64,000 nt of DNA, from positions 5,327,713 to 5,391,712 of the forward strand of contig NC_034015.1 of the NCBI RefSeq assembly GCF_000346465.2, given 5' to 3'. Each line of letters opens with the position of its first letter. Within the stretch, counting starts at the first letter, position 1. A program made the translations under genes and the position numbers. The notes under the pieces are model-generated. The model was given only the letters and a program-made list of their open reading frames with translations. It did no database searches and was not told the DNA's origin. Below, one piece after another: positions 1 to 11,681 of this stretch. The DNA comes from Prunus persica (lineage: Eukaryota; Streptophyta; Magnoliopsida; Rosales; Rosaceae).

Positions 1-40
1 CTGAAAAGAATGGTACATACATAAAATCAGCAATTCATAC

Positions 41-1823
41 CGGCAAGAGCTGTTGTAGCATTGACCCATTCATCTACCATGTCTTTCCATCCACTGCAAT
101 ACAAAAGATCATGTTAAAGCACAGCCGTTTCAAAATCTAAGATAACAAATACAATGTTAAAATGGAACTGCTCGTCATCCAATATAGCACTAACTTACAT
201 GGTATAGAAATATGATGTTTACTTATCTACTACATGAGTCATGAATACAAAAAAGCCGAAATGAGTCATCATTTATCCCTTGTCTAAGAATTATTGTCAA
301 GAATGTGGCTTATTAGCCCACTAAAAGACTTAACGCGAAAAAGACACAATGAGCTAAGAGGAGTCAACAGTGCAGATGAAGAAAATGGATTCGATGTGTT
401 GACAAAATTCAAAGGAGAAAAATGACCAGTGTGCAGTTGATATCAGTAAGCACAACAATAAGAACTGAGTTCATAAGCATATGAATCGGCAGCACTCAGA
501 AATTGGAAATTATCTGATACTGGTTGTAGTCAACAGACTTGAAAAGCTGAAGTACATAGGAGGTTTGAGCATATTATGCGCTTTCATACTGAATATAAGC
601 ACAGCATTAATGCACCCAAAAGAGTACAAAGAAAGTTTAAGGGAAAAATTGATGAATACTACAATGCAAGAAGAGGCAAGGGTATGGTAAGTAATAAGCA
701 GACCAAAGTATCAAAAGTAACAAATTTTAGAAGATGCGGTAAATGCATGTACCGTAGCAGAACGCTACATAGTATTACTCAATTTCCTCCCAATAAACAC
801 AAAGAACAAATAATCCATTGTGAATCAAGGGTATATAAATTCATACTCGATAAGTGATCGAGCAAGATGACGAATTTTCTTTGATCCATGCTTTCGGAGA
901 CCGTTAACAGCCTTTCCAATTTCAGTTGCCTGCAAAAGAAGAACTCGTATTAGTCCATACAGTAGCAAAAATTTAAAGCTGATTGAGGGATGTAATGTTG
1001 CACTAATTCAATAAGTAAACCAAATTAGAATCAGACCTTGAGAGTCTCCACATTCAGAGCCATCAACTGAAGCTTCCTCAAAGACTCAAACAATACCGTA
1101 TCAGACTGCAACAACATTGATCAATACTAGAATCAGAAACAGGAACACCTAAAGCATGTTCACAGCAGCCAAACAGAGCACAAATTCTCAAAAAACTTTC
1201 AAAAACCAATCTAAAATTTTAGAAACTATGGAACACAAATTAACAACAAAAAAAAGGGACACAGCAAGCTTCCACTTGTCAAACGAACACTTCAGAATTG
1301 AAGCAGCAAACACAAAGTACTAATTGGAAATCAGAGGCAATTAAAATACCTCTTCTTCACAATTATTGAAGATCTCTTTAATCCTGAAGACCTCCCCTAC
1401 AATTTCAGACTCTTCTTCAATCTCAGCAGTCAAAGCCTCAGCTAATCCATAGCTGTAATTGCTAAGCTGGTTCATGTTCATCTCTCCCTGATCATCTCTA
1501 CTGCTATTGACCTTGCTCTCTTTACTAGCACCAGCCTCAACTTCACCTCCATCTCTATCAAACCCACTTTTACACCCTCCATCATCATCGTCATCTTCTC
1601 CATCGCCACCAGGCACCGCCAACTCCATTTTGTCGCAGCCCGAACACCGGGTCAATCGACACGAAAACAACCGCTCTGCTATTCGATCCCTCCGCAATTT
1701 GAACTCCTTTGGGCAATCCGAAGCCGCCACCATTATCGCATGGTCGATTATATCGAAAATATCCGAATTCGCAGTCCGAAAGTAATTCCTCCAGTAATTC
1801 AGTGACCCGGTCTTGGTCGCCAT
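41..1823 (-). CDS. MED26: Mediator of RNA polymerase II subunit 26-like, 5' part (gene runs off the left edge)
   Basis: This is the 5' end of a MED26 gene, which encodes a Mediator subunit that contacts RNA polymerase II and elongation factors in the nucleus. I read four exons from GT-AG junctions: 1350-1823, 1037-1105, 847-929 and 41-93, with a further donor at 39-40. Exon 1 gives about 158 residues. It has an N-terminal motif typical of plant MED26 (YFRTANSDIFDIIDHAI, then RDRIAERLFSC) and an acidic low-complexity stretch of Asp and Gly. Exons 2 to 4 encode the TFIIS N-terminal (LW) domain, including LRKLQLMAL, IGKAVNGLRKHGSKKI and DGWKDMVDEWV. I chose the ATG at 1823 because it sits in a good plant context (GGCCATGGCG); the frame upstream has only a TTG. 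The rest of the protein lies left of the window. The family call rests on recognised motifs. Confidence 0.86.
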
Positions 1824-2420
1824 GGCCACCAAAACCCAAAGTCCGGGATTGGATTGCAGACGACAGAGATCGAAAGATCAGATTTCAGTCAATACCCAGC
1901 AATCAAAACTCGAAATTTACCCTCCCTATGTTGGTTTTGGATCGAGAATTGATGGGTACGTTTTTGTGAATTTGAGGGAAACAATTTCAGATAAGGAGAG
2001 TCGGTCGGTTCTGGTACGAGTTTGGTAGGAGATGACGGAGAATCTAGATTCTAGACCCACCAACGTTTCTTGAATTGTATCAGTTTTTTTTACACAAGAT
2101 TACAATTATATTCTTTCAAGGACAAAAATATGGGTTACGTAGAACAATAGGATTTGGGAAAGATATAAATATATACGATCAGAAATAGAAAGATCAATGA
2201 CGATAAGCAATATCTGACTAAAACCAAACGTGGGTTCTTCTCTTGTGTAGGATTCTGATGTTTGGTTCAGGCCAAACTTCCCCGGAAAAATCCCAAATTC
2301 TTTTTCTAGAGAAAAAAAGTTTAAAAGATATGCACCGCTATTTAGGAGAAACATACAAAAATCAATCCAAATACGAGAGATAGATTTCTCTCTCTGTCTC
2401 TCTCCCTCTCTAGGCCTGAT
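1824..2420 (-). promoter_or_regulatory. MED26 5' flank and probable 5' UTR
   Basis: This is the region upstream of the MED26 start codon. It contains a CT/GA-rich run at about 2389-2412, a common feature of plant 5' leaders and core promoters. I see no clear TATA box at a convincing distance and no competing gene. Short open frames here do not resemble known proteins. Confidence 0.4.
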
Positions 2421-3944
2421 GTCTCTCTAAAGTTCTGAATCAAATACCAGGTGCTGCAGAAACCGAAAAAGCCAGAGAGTTTTTTTTTTTTTTGTGTGCA
2501 AAACCACTCCTTGAAAAAGAAGCAAACAAAAAAAAAAGATTATTTTATAGTATGTACTGTTGCTGTGTTGGAGTTTTGAAACTCTGTAGCTTTTTTCGTT
2601 TTTGTTTTTCTTTTTTTAACTGTTTTGACTCGAATGGGTGCCGGTCTGGTGTTAGAGAATGAAAGAAAGCGCCTTCTTACTTTTTGGTTCTTTCTTTTAA
2701 TGTTACAATTATAAATACAAAACATTAATAAATAAAAAATAATATGGAGTGGTTGTTTGTTTTTATACAAGCGATATTGAAAAATAAAAATGACATAAAA
2801 TACAAAATTAAAAGTTCTTAATCACTTGAGTTTATATGTTCAGGTAATATAGAGTAATTTTTTAATTGAATTAAGTGAAGCAGATATATATTTGTAGCGA
2901 GAATAATGATTTCGTGATATTTAACTCTATTAATCAGAGAAAGTTTTAAATTCAACTCACATACATAATTATAAAGATATATTATTGTCAAAGTACTCAT
3001 AATTAAAATATAACCATATATATATATATATTTGTTACCTAGTTGGAGTAGTGATACCTTGTGAAAGTATCTTGTAATTATCTATTTTTTATAAATAAAA
3101 AATAAAAACAAATTGCGTATGACGAGAGAATTGGTAACCGAGTTTGACCGGACTGCGAACTCGGTCAAGACCTTTCTAAATTGGTTTCAGATTCAGGCAC
3201 TGAGTTTTGGTTGGGGAAAAAGGATGGTGACGATGAGTCATTTATTAGCTGTTTGGAAAAACTCGGCGGCTCGTCTTAAAAGCTACCCTCACATGTGGGT
3301 GACGGAAATCGGAGAACGGTTTTGATAACACGTTGGCATAAATGAGGTGGTGGTCAGGAGTTGTACCTGTTCCGTGGTCAGAGTGAGCGCACATACTTAG
3401 TGCAAGGTAGGGGCTAGGTGGGGCTAAGTGGATAAGGGTCCTTTTGCAAGGCTTCATATATCACAGCACTGTCACATTAGATTTCACTATTTTATTATTA
3501 TTATGCATTTTGGTTTTTGTTTTTTTAATTATGGGAAAAGCTTGTAATGGTCTTTGACTTATGCAGAGGAAGAAATCGCAGTAAAAAGTAAAATAGGTTT
3601 GACTTTCAGGTAAATATTCCAACTGTTTTGTAAGGTTGAACTTGAACAGCGGTTTTTTTTTTTTTTTTTTATAATAAATATTTATAATAGTTTTTTTTAA
3701 GTACAAACGGTATTGTAGGAAGGAAAATTGAACTTAAGACCTCGAGTACATGAATAAACATTCATAATTATTTGAGCTACAAACTTACAACTCTTCTACA
3801 AACACCTATTTCTTTGTTTATATTTTTACATTCCAAAATATTTTACACGCACAACGCAAAGCATGTGTCACATAATATAATCTTAGGCATGAATGAATTT
3901 TTCATACACATCACATGATTTAATTGCATTAGATTTGTTGCCTG

Positions 3945-3982
<38 letters not shown>

Positions 3983-4758
3983 AATCTCTCCTCCTCAATT
4001 AACCAAAACCAAAAAAATATTTAGATAAAGGAAATCACCAGTTGGCAAGTATTTACCATGTCATGTCTCCTAGTTAAAATATTTGTTTTTTCTGGGCTAT
4101 TCCATAAAAAACAAATTGGTCAAAAGTCAATAGTTCACAAATATTTATCATGTGAAATCTCGTAGCTCCGTTGAGTTTTTTAACAATAATAAAGTGTTCA
4201 AAGATCAGGGGTCCATAACCTGATTCCCTTTTCCAAAAGAAAAAAGTCTACTGTTTTTCTTTTTCATTTTCAAAGATGGATCCTTATCTAGAAAGTTGGT
4301 TCCTGGGAAAAAAAAAAAAAAAAAATCTAAAAAGTTGGTTAAGTTCAATTCACCATTTAATGTCTTGGTATATATTTTTTATAGGTTTTTCTTTTTACAA
4401 AACTATATTATAAATTATTCTAATATGCATGAGGTTGATTGAATTCAGGTCCTAATATATGTAGATGATGACGGAACTTGAATGCAAGGGCGACATACAT
4501 ACTATCTTAGTCAACTAGCATACTCTACGTCTACTGTTTTTATAAGTTGAATAGACCTTTGCTTAAGGAAAAAAATTATCAATGATGCGTTTATAATTGT
4601 AAAATTAATTAATATAATAACTAAAAATTGTCATATCCAATGGGAAACAAAAAATTGTGTCCCATAGTTTGACCTAAATTTCAATTTAATCAATGTATTT
4701 TCAGTTGTTTTAATTATTATGAATTTTAGTTTAGTTCAAAATTAAAATTCCGCTGTTC
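2421..4758. other. Intergenic stretch, no gene seen
   Basis: AT-rich sequence with several A or T homopolymers and a (TA)n run at 3949-3979. A somewhat richer patch at 3113-3460 has short open frames on both strands, but none shows a known domain or splice-linked continuation. I see no gene here. Confidence 0.6.
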
Positions 4759-5009
4759 CTTTTTTTTTTTTTTTTATAGCCATAAAAACTAGTATTTTAT
4801 TAATGATGAGGAATGAAAGCAGTACAAAAACCGTGCTATATCCTAGAGGATTAAGTGAGTATCTCTACACCAAATGGGCTTTATTGATTGTCAGACTAAC
4901 TATGTAGCCTACTCTCTCAACTACAAGTATGAGAAGGAACTTGGCCTTCGATAGAGTACCTCTCGTCCCCTAGGAACATACCTGTAAAAACTACATATTC
5001 TAATCCTCA

Positions 5010-5425
5010 TACAACATATATAGGAGAAAATCTAGAGACTCCTCAAACCAAGTAATTGCTTCACCAATACTAATAGCAAAACATCCAATACGATGTGTCA
5101 CTCAATTCGCAGTTAGACAGACATGGGTAAAACATTCCCTAGTAATAGCAAGTTCTTGGTATCCTCCAACAAAGGACCTATCAACAGAGAGACTCATGAA
5201 AGCTGAGACGATCCGGAGAGAATCACTCTAAAAAACTACATTACTTAATCAACTTTCCACAGCTAAAATTACACCACCCCTTGTTGCCATTGCCTCCACT
5301 TGTAGGGCCGAAAATACATGTTCATAGTGTATTACTTGACTTGCTTCAAAGTGCCTGTCAGAATCTCAAACCACTATACCTACACCCCTTGCGTGCCACG
5401 TATCCTTCCAAGCCCCATCTACATT
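5010..5425 (-). pseudogene. LINE RNase H-like domain remnant
   Basis: Minus-strand reading gives an RVT_3-type RNase H fold. The first catalytic Asp is in NVDGAWKD, the Glu is in VEAMATRGGV, and a later Asp is in SDSLRIVSA. Near the end is the motif EAITWFEES, typical of plant LINE-encoded RNase H domains. At least three in-frame stops interrupt it. In a living element this domain would degrade the RNA strand during target-primed reverse transcription. Confidence 0.75.
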
Positions 5426-5547
5426 GCCTTAAGTCTCCAGATGGAGTAAGAAAACTGTACGGATAGCCATTTACTAAAAATGAGTAGGTAACATGTTGAA
5501 CACAAGTCATGATTCCCATCATGTAGCAAATCCCATCTTAGTCATCA

Positions 5548-5999
5548 TGATGGAGGACACATAGAACCTAAATTTATTAGTTTCCTAATATATTTATTAG
5601 TTTCTTAGATTCTCTAGTTTTTCAAATTCTAGTAGGATTTCTACTTTTCCAGATTTTTAGATTTCTAGTTTTAAGTTTCCTATTTTATTTGGGTTAAGAT
5701 TTCTGTTTAAGCAAGGAATTTTATCATATTATGTCTAGGTTTTAGTTTGTTATAAATAATCCCGTGTAGTTCTTTAAAATGCAGATTTGAATGTTGAGTA
5801 AACCTTTTCCTAGAACTCTCTGATTACGTCCTTTCGATCTATATTTTCTTCTCCTCAACCTCCGATATTCTTCTTTGTTCTACTGTTTCTGCTTTTTGTC
5901 TCATCTTGTTGACCTATATTTCTTCTCCTCGATCTCTTATATTCTTCTCTGTTCGATTGTTAAGTGATTAATTTAATACCTACGGGCTGTACTACATCA
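5548..5999. mobile_element. 452-bp solo LTR inserted in the LINE RT
   Basis: The block starts TGATGGAGG and ends TACATCA, and is flanked by a perfect 5-bp duplication, CATCA (5543-5547 and 6000-6004). Removing the block plus one repeat restores the LINE reading frame on the minus strand (LEKV then MTKMGF), which confirms the boundaries independently. A TATAAATAA box lies at 5751-5759, followed by a pyrimidine-rich stretch, as expected of an LTR promoter. No internal region or second LTR is present. The parent family is not identified. Confidence 0.8.
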
Positions 6000-6004
6000 C
6001 ATCA

Positions 6005-7175
6005 CTTTTTCAAGAAAAGGCCATTCGATTCTATCTTAGGCATGTCCAGTAAGCGCCACATATCCCTTCTTATCTCCGAGTCGATGTCACAAGCAATGTA
6101 CAATCTCAAGAACCATAATATAATTTTCGTATATTAAACGATTGGAAACAAAGCACTTTAGTGGGGGTGATATAACTATAGGGAGGAACGATTTTAGTCC
6201 ATTCACAAGCACTTTCGAAGCAATTTTAAACAACACACTACACAAATTGATGGGGCTTATCTGGTCATATCTCTGGGGTTTTCACTTTGGGACTTACCAC
6301 CACATGTGTAAAATTAATTTTTCGAATTAGGTGACTAGTGGAGAGAATTAATTATAGCATGTGATACATCTCCCCCAACAATATGCCACAATTTCTGGAA
6401 AAAAAAAACTGAGGGGACATTCCTCATGTTGAGTCCACATGCTCTCAAAATGGAAGAAAGATTGTCGCTTCTTCTAAGGCTTCGTTTGCCACTGTAGAGT
6501 AAGCAGTATGGGGAGATGATCAAACCTGGTAGGCTCCAAATGTAAAACATGACTCCAGGAACAACAAGCGCCACTCAAAAATGGCAAATGCCATATCCAA
6601 TCACTCCTTAATACCACCTAGACGAGTACTGAACCACATGAATTGTTATCCTTAAAAATCTAAGTCTTCTAACTGACAGTCTGATATCGCCTCACACGAA
6701 AATTCAGCATATGTCTGACCGGTCTCAACACCTCATTCTTTCTCATGCCTATGCAGTAGCTCATTAAAGTCACCCAAACAAACCCCTGGGAAGTTTAGAT
6801 TATGTGGCTAGTCTCCGCAGTAGTTGCAATGATTTGAATTTGTAGAAGGATAACCATAGAAACGTGTAAAGCTCCAATGCTCAAGATCCCTAAGGCCAAA
6901 TTTCAGCATCAACATGATGGAGTGATGAGGAATGAATGTCCAGCTGAATTTATGACTTCCACAAGAGGTAGAGCCCTCCAGACTTGCCAATAGGATCAAC
7001 CACAAAGTAATTATCGAAACCCAATTAATTTTTCAAAAAGACAAAATAACTTTCATTGTACCTGGTCTCACTCAAGAAAACAATCTCTAGACCTTGGACG
7101 ACGATCAAACGGTGTAGTGCATGAACTGCCCTAGGTGTTTCCAAGCCCTTGGCTATTCTAACTCAGGATGATCAT
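6005..7175 (-). pseudogene. LINE ORF2 endonuclease and N-terminal RT remnant
   Basis: Reading the minus strand from about 7175 gives an apurinic-endonuclease-like region: GLEIVFLSETRY, then SGGLYLLWKS, WSFTRFYGYP and GDFNELLHRHEKE. The RT part follows with FFQKLWHIVGGDV, then INLCSVLFKIASKVL, IVLEIVHC-like text and DRIEWPFLEKV next to the solo LTR. Several stops and frame changes interrupt it. A complete ORF2 would nick target DNA and copy the LINE RNA. This copy cannot do so. Confidence 0.75.
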
Positions 7176-7638
7176 TGCAATCGGGAAGACTGAGATGACT
7201 GAGCCTCCGCCGTTTGGTAATTACAAAGTAGCCATGCATGCAAGAAGGATTTCTTCAGTAAGGGTATAGCGTCCTTCTTTATAGACAACTGTGTTGTAGG
7301 TCGTTTTCTTACACCCACTATACAACTCGAAACCTCCCTGAGACTGTTGTCTCCTTCCCACCAACCTGTGTTGGTGGCTGGGTTCCTTGCGTTTATTCCG
7401 GCCCAATCCATTACATGCACTCCTCCGAATAAGTGTACATAGGTTGAAAGGGTCAGAGCCCAAGGATGGGGTTGCCTCTTGGGGATGGGTTTGTGTGTCA
7501 CCTAAGATGATAGAACACTAGAGAAATCCTTTGTGACCTGTTGAGACCTTTGTTACATTTTTTTTTTTTCATTGTCCTTTTATATGGTTTTGTCATGAGA
7601 AAATCATATGTGATGATAGCCCTTTTCAATGTATTTAC

Positions 7639-8575
7639 TAGGGGTGGCATTTTAGACCGAAAAACTGAAAAACCGCAAAAACCAACCGACATTTAACCGC
7701 AATGGAACCGCAATAGCGGAAAACCGAACCGCATTTGCGGTATGAAGAACCGAACCGCATTTGTGGTTGCGGTTGTGGTATTTGATTTTCACAACTTGCA
7801 GTTACCGCAAACCGCGACTATATTTTTAAAAAAATAAAAATTGCATTTTATTGTTTAATCTTAGCCGTTGTATAACAAGACCACTTATCTTGTAAGTAAT
7901 TAGTTTATTTATGCTTATGTTATTTATGCTTCTTCTTATAATAAAATGTACTAAACTTATGTTGTTTTATTTGTAAATAGCATTGGTGCTTAAACAACAC
8001 AACGGGGTCCTTCAAATCCACTCACCATCACCAACACTTGAGTTTGTAACATTGGTGCATTGGATTTTCCTTTTAGTTTGTAACTTTAATTAACTTTGAA
8101 TTGGATTTTTCCTTTGGGTTGTAACTTTAATTCATTTTGCATTGCATTTTCCTTTTGGTTTGTAACTTTAAAGGATTTGGAATTGGAATGCTTGAGAAGT
8201 TGAGGTTGTGAATGCTTGAGAAGTTTAACTTTAATTGGAATGCTTGGAATTGTAACTTTAATTTTCTTTAGGTTGTGAATGCTTGATAAGTTAAGGAGGT
8301 TGTGAATTTATGTATGCTTGAGAAGTTGAGGTTGTGAATTTATATTTTTGGGTTAAAGTATGCTTGAACTCAAAAGACTTCAAAAGAAGCATCAAAACTA
8401 GGCCTAAAATGTGGAAGATTGGATTTTTATGACACAAAAAGAACTTGCGATTTTAAACTGCTAATTCACAGTAACTGACCGCTTTTTGCGGTTTCAAAAA
8501 TCACCATACCGCAAATAGTCAATCGGTTTGCGGTTTGGGAAAAACTTTGCGGTTACCGAACCGCAACTACCCATA
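7639..8575. mobile_element. 937-bp non-autonomous hAT element
   Basis: The block starts TAGGGGTGGCA and ends CTACCCATA. It is flanked by a perfect 8-bp duplication, GTATTTAC (7631-7638 and 8576-8583), the size expected for hAT transposons. The terminal inverted repeats are imperfect. Both ends, about 7670-7820 and 8455-8570, are packed with AACCGC/GCGGTT motifs in both orientations, which look like subterminal transposase-binding repeats. The centre is AT-rich with repeated 'tttggtttgtaacttt'-like units and codes for nothing recognisable. Movement would need a transposase supplied from elsewhere. Confidence 0.85.
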
Positions 8576-8770
8576 GTATTTACCTTAGTGGTTGAAGTCC
8601 TCCCCCTCTATCCTTATGGCACCCGTTCAAACCCCAATAATGGGTTTGCTCTATATGTCTTCAAATCGTATGCTCACCTTAAAGCTTTTCACAACATCGC
8701 CACCCTCATATATACCAGCAATAACCACCACCAACGAAACACCAGAAATTCCAACCTGACCAAAATTTCA

Positions 8771-9281
8771 ATGCCGCAATCCTCAGCAAATGAGCTGGCC
8801 TTGCAGTTCAAAACCACCCTGGATGTTTCTAGCCTTGAGAAAGGCCCAAAATTAATTGGAGCTATGATTGCCGACAAAGTATCAAATAAAGGGGCAATCA
8901 AGACCATCCTCAAGATTGCATAGCAGGATTATGAAGAGGCAAAAATCTCATGGGTCGAAGATAACATATTTGATGTTACAACACAAGACGAGGAAATGGC
9001 TAAAAGGATCCAAGATAATGGACCTTGGTCGGCCATGAAATGCTGCTGTAATATCTAAAGATGGCCAGATGATCAAGTTGTGGGGGATTTACAAATGGAG
9101 AGGGTGCCATTCTGAATTCAGATTCGAGGAATCCCCCTTAATCAGTGTAGCCCCAAAAATATTGCAAAAATTGGAAGGAAATTTGGGGATGTCGTTGATT
9201 ATGAAGACCCAAGTAAAGCTCGAGGCTTTTTCCGCCTTAAAGCTTTGGTGGACTCAAGCCATCCTTTACCAAAAGGGTATT
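8771..9281 (+). pseudogene. LINE ORF1-like (DUF4283 type) protein, 5' half
   Basis: The ORF begins at an ATG at 8771 (MPQSSANELALQFK). It contains a DUF4283-like nucleic-acid-binding region: motifs near IQDNGPWS, then IQIRGIPLNQCSPK, FGDVVDYEDPSKARG and LKALVDSSHPLPKGY. A TAG replaces a Trp codon soon after the start, and two frame changes follow. The frame breaks at 9281, where the copia element is inserted, and continues at 19393. Such proteins coat LINE RNA or are related zinc-knuckle proteins. Sequence from 8584 to 8770 is probably its leader. Confidence 0.72.
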
Positions 9282-9594
9282 TGTTGGTAACTAAAACCAA
9301 AACATAAAGGATACTCTGTATATTGAAAGCTGGAGATTCTCTTCTCTTAAAACAGAACAAGTTTACATCTTAAATAGAAGCAAAGAAAACAAATTCTTAC
9401 TCCACTATAACCACTAACACAACTAGTGCAGATTTTGTGGAGATAACAATTCTAAACAACAGAAGCAAATTGTGATCGTGGTGAGCAGACTCAACCACAT
9501 CCCCTACATGCTAGGACTCTAGCTTGACTTGGTCTCTATGTTACCAGGTCAGCATTAGTTAATTAAAAAACATAATTAAAAATAACTCTTAACA
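9282..9594 (-). repeat. 3' LTR of the copia element
   Basis: A 313-bp repeat with TG...CA ends, closely similar along its whole length to 19070-19387. On the minus strand it follows the RNase H stop codon and the polypurine tract, so it is the 3' LTR. Confidence 0.9.
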
Positions 9595-9604
9595 CCCTCC
9601 CTTA
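9595..9604 (-). promoter_or_regulatory. Copia polypurine tract
   Basis: Minus-strand TAAGGGAGGG lies immediately upstream of the 3' LTR. This is the expected priming site for plus-strand DNA synthesis. Confidence 0.75.
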
Positions 9605-9649
9605 AACCGATTTTTATTGAAAAACAGTTTAGGAATTTTCCACCATCAC

Positions 9650-11681
9650 TTAATCTTCTTCATCTGCAGCTTTTCCTTGATCAACTCTTTGAACTGAACA
9701 AACACCAAGCATACTCCTTAGCTTCTCGAATGGAGGCTGCTTCAAAGGTTTAGTTAGAATATCTGCAACCTGTTCTCAAGTCTTGCAATATTGCAGCTCA
9801 ATTTTTCCATCGCTACAAAGATCACGCAGAAAATGAAAACGAACATCAATATGTTTACTTCTCCCATGCATGATTTGATTCCTTAACAGCTTGATGGTTG
9901 ACATGTTGTCACGATAGATGATCGTTGCTCCCTTTTGTTCATCACCAAAAACTTCAAACATTTTTCTAAGCCACATAGCTTGATAAGAACTCGAAGCTGC
10001 TGCCACAAACTCAACTTCAGTTGAGGAAAGTGCCACTATTTGCTGCTTCTTTGAGGACCATGATATTGCTTAAGAGTTGAGCTCTATATATGACCAGAAG
10101 TGCTCTTACGATCATCTATATCACTTGCATAATCACTGTCTGTGTAACCAACAAAACCTGCACCATTTGGCCTTTTATAATATACATTATAATCAACTGT
10201 ACCCTTCACATATTTGAGAATTCTTCTTGTTGTTTGGTTTTTCCATATATCTGCTTACCAAACTTACTGCATACATGATGTCAGGTCTTGTGGAGGTTAA
10301 ATACATGAGACTACCAATCATTTGTTTGTAGAAAGTATGTCAACCTCCTTCCCATCTTTGTCTTTGCACAACTTTAAGCCAAATTCAGTTGGTGTTGCAA
10401 ATGACTTGCAATCTTCCATTTGAAACCTTTTAAGAATTTCCTATGCATACTTCCTCTAATAGATAAAATTTCCAACAGTAGTTTGAATGATTTCTAATCT
10501 AAGAAAATAATGCATTAATCCTAGATTAGTCATTTCAAACTCCTTCATCATATAGGCTTCTTAAATTTATCAAACATCTTGACATCATTACCAATGAATA
10601 ACAAATCATCAATGTACAAACACACAATGAGCAATTTACCGCCTTTTTCAGTCTTGACATAAAGAGTGTGCTCGAAGGGACATTTGTAAAATCTAAGTTT
10701 GGTAAACTGAGCATCTATGCGATTGTACCAAGCTCAAGGTGCTTGTTTCAGTCCATAGAGTGCTTTTTTAAGCTGGTACACCTTGTCTTTCTCTCCTTTC
10801 TTCTCATAACCAAGTGGCTAGTCAATGTACATCGCCTCTTGCAAGTCGCCATGCAAGAAAGCTGATTTCACATCTAACTGAAAGATTGACCATGAGTTTT
10901 GAGTTGTAAGTGAAACCATCAACCGGATTGTGTCTTGTCTTGCAACTGGGGCAAACACTTCCTTGTAATCGATGCCATGATTTTGCTCGTAACCCTTTGC
11001 TACTAGATGAGCTTTGTGCTTATCAATTTCACCCATTTCATTCGGTTTTGTCTTGAAAACCCATTTAACACCAATGGTTTTCTTTCCTTTAGGTAAGTCT
11101 GTCAACTCCAATATTGTGATTCTTCTCAATGGACTTGATTTCATTGTCCATTGCTTCCCTCCATTTCTTTACTTTAACAGCCTCATCATATGTGATTTGG
11201 ATCGCTGTCTACAAATAAATCAAAAAGAGCATTATCATCATAACTTGTAAAATTTACATCGTAATCTATTATCCATGCTAGCTTCTTCCTTGTGTTTTCA
11301 TCCCTCAAGTTGTAACCTCTTTCTTCTTTTGATTGTTGATGAGGTTGAGCCACAGGTTCAGGTGATTCCTGGATTTGAGTTGCAGGTACTTCTTCTTCCT
11401 CACCATCCGAGACATCATCATATACTAATGGCTTCTGGACTGAGCTTTCAACATTCCAATTCCACATAGTTCTTCATCAAATATTACGTCCTTGCTTATC
11501 ACTATCTTCTTTGTTACTAGATTGTACAGCCTGTAAGCTTTTGAGGCTTCACTTACACCAAGAAAAATACAATTTTCACTCTTATCATCGAGCTTCTTTC
11601 TTTTCTCATCAGGGATGTGTGCATATGCAATGCACCCAAACACTTTAAAATGATCAACCGAGGGCTTCATTCCACTCCAAG
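9650..11681 (-). pseudogene. Copia pol: integrase C-terminus, reverse transcriptase, RNase H
   Basis: From the right, the integrase C-terminal part reads SGMKPSVDHFKVFGC, then HIPDEKRKKLDDKS and YRLYNLVTKK. A linker follows. The RT begins near 11144 with GVKWVFKTK, then VAKGYEQNHGIDY and QLDVKSAFLHGDL. The catalytic YIDD box is visible near 10590-10605 (LYIDDLLFIGND). RNase H follows at about 10036-9650 with ALSSTEVEF, SKHIDVRFHFLRD and VADILTKPLK. Frameshifts and stops are scattered through it. In an active element this polyprotein copies the RNA and integrates the cDNA. Confidence 0.85.

Larger units (their letters stand above)
4759..7560 (-). mobile_element. Decayed LINE (L1-type non-LTR retrotransposon)
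   Basis: This is a minus-strand LINE with endonuclease, reverse transcriptase and RNase H remnants in the normal order. Its 3' end is a poly(A) tail, seen as a T run at about 4759-4777 on the plus strand. Upstream of the endonuclease start (about 7175), sequence to about 7560 may be the end of ORF1 or a linker. Many stops and frameshifts show it is dead. A solo LTR at 5548-5999 interrupts the RT part. Another break near 5425-5435 joins an RT motif (FLTPSGDLRQ) directly to the RNase H start (NVDGAW), which means the C-terminal RT portion was deleted. Confidence 0.8.

Noticed and set aside
576..857. Plus-strand open frame with MRFHTEYKHSINAPK
   Set aside because: It lies across an intron and exon 3 of MED26 on the opposite strand, and has no family resemblance.
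1507..1785. Plus-strand Ser/Pro-rich open frame
   Set aside because: It is the antisense of MED26 exon 1.
3113..3457. Short open frames on both strands in a richer patch
   Set aside because: No recognisable domain, no splice-linked exons, and isolated in AT-rich DNA.
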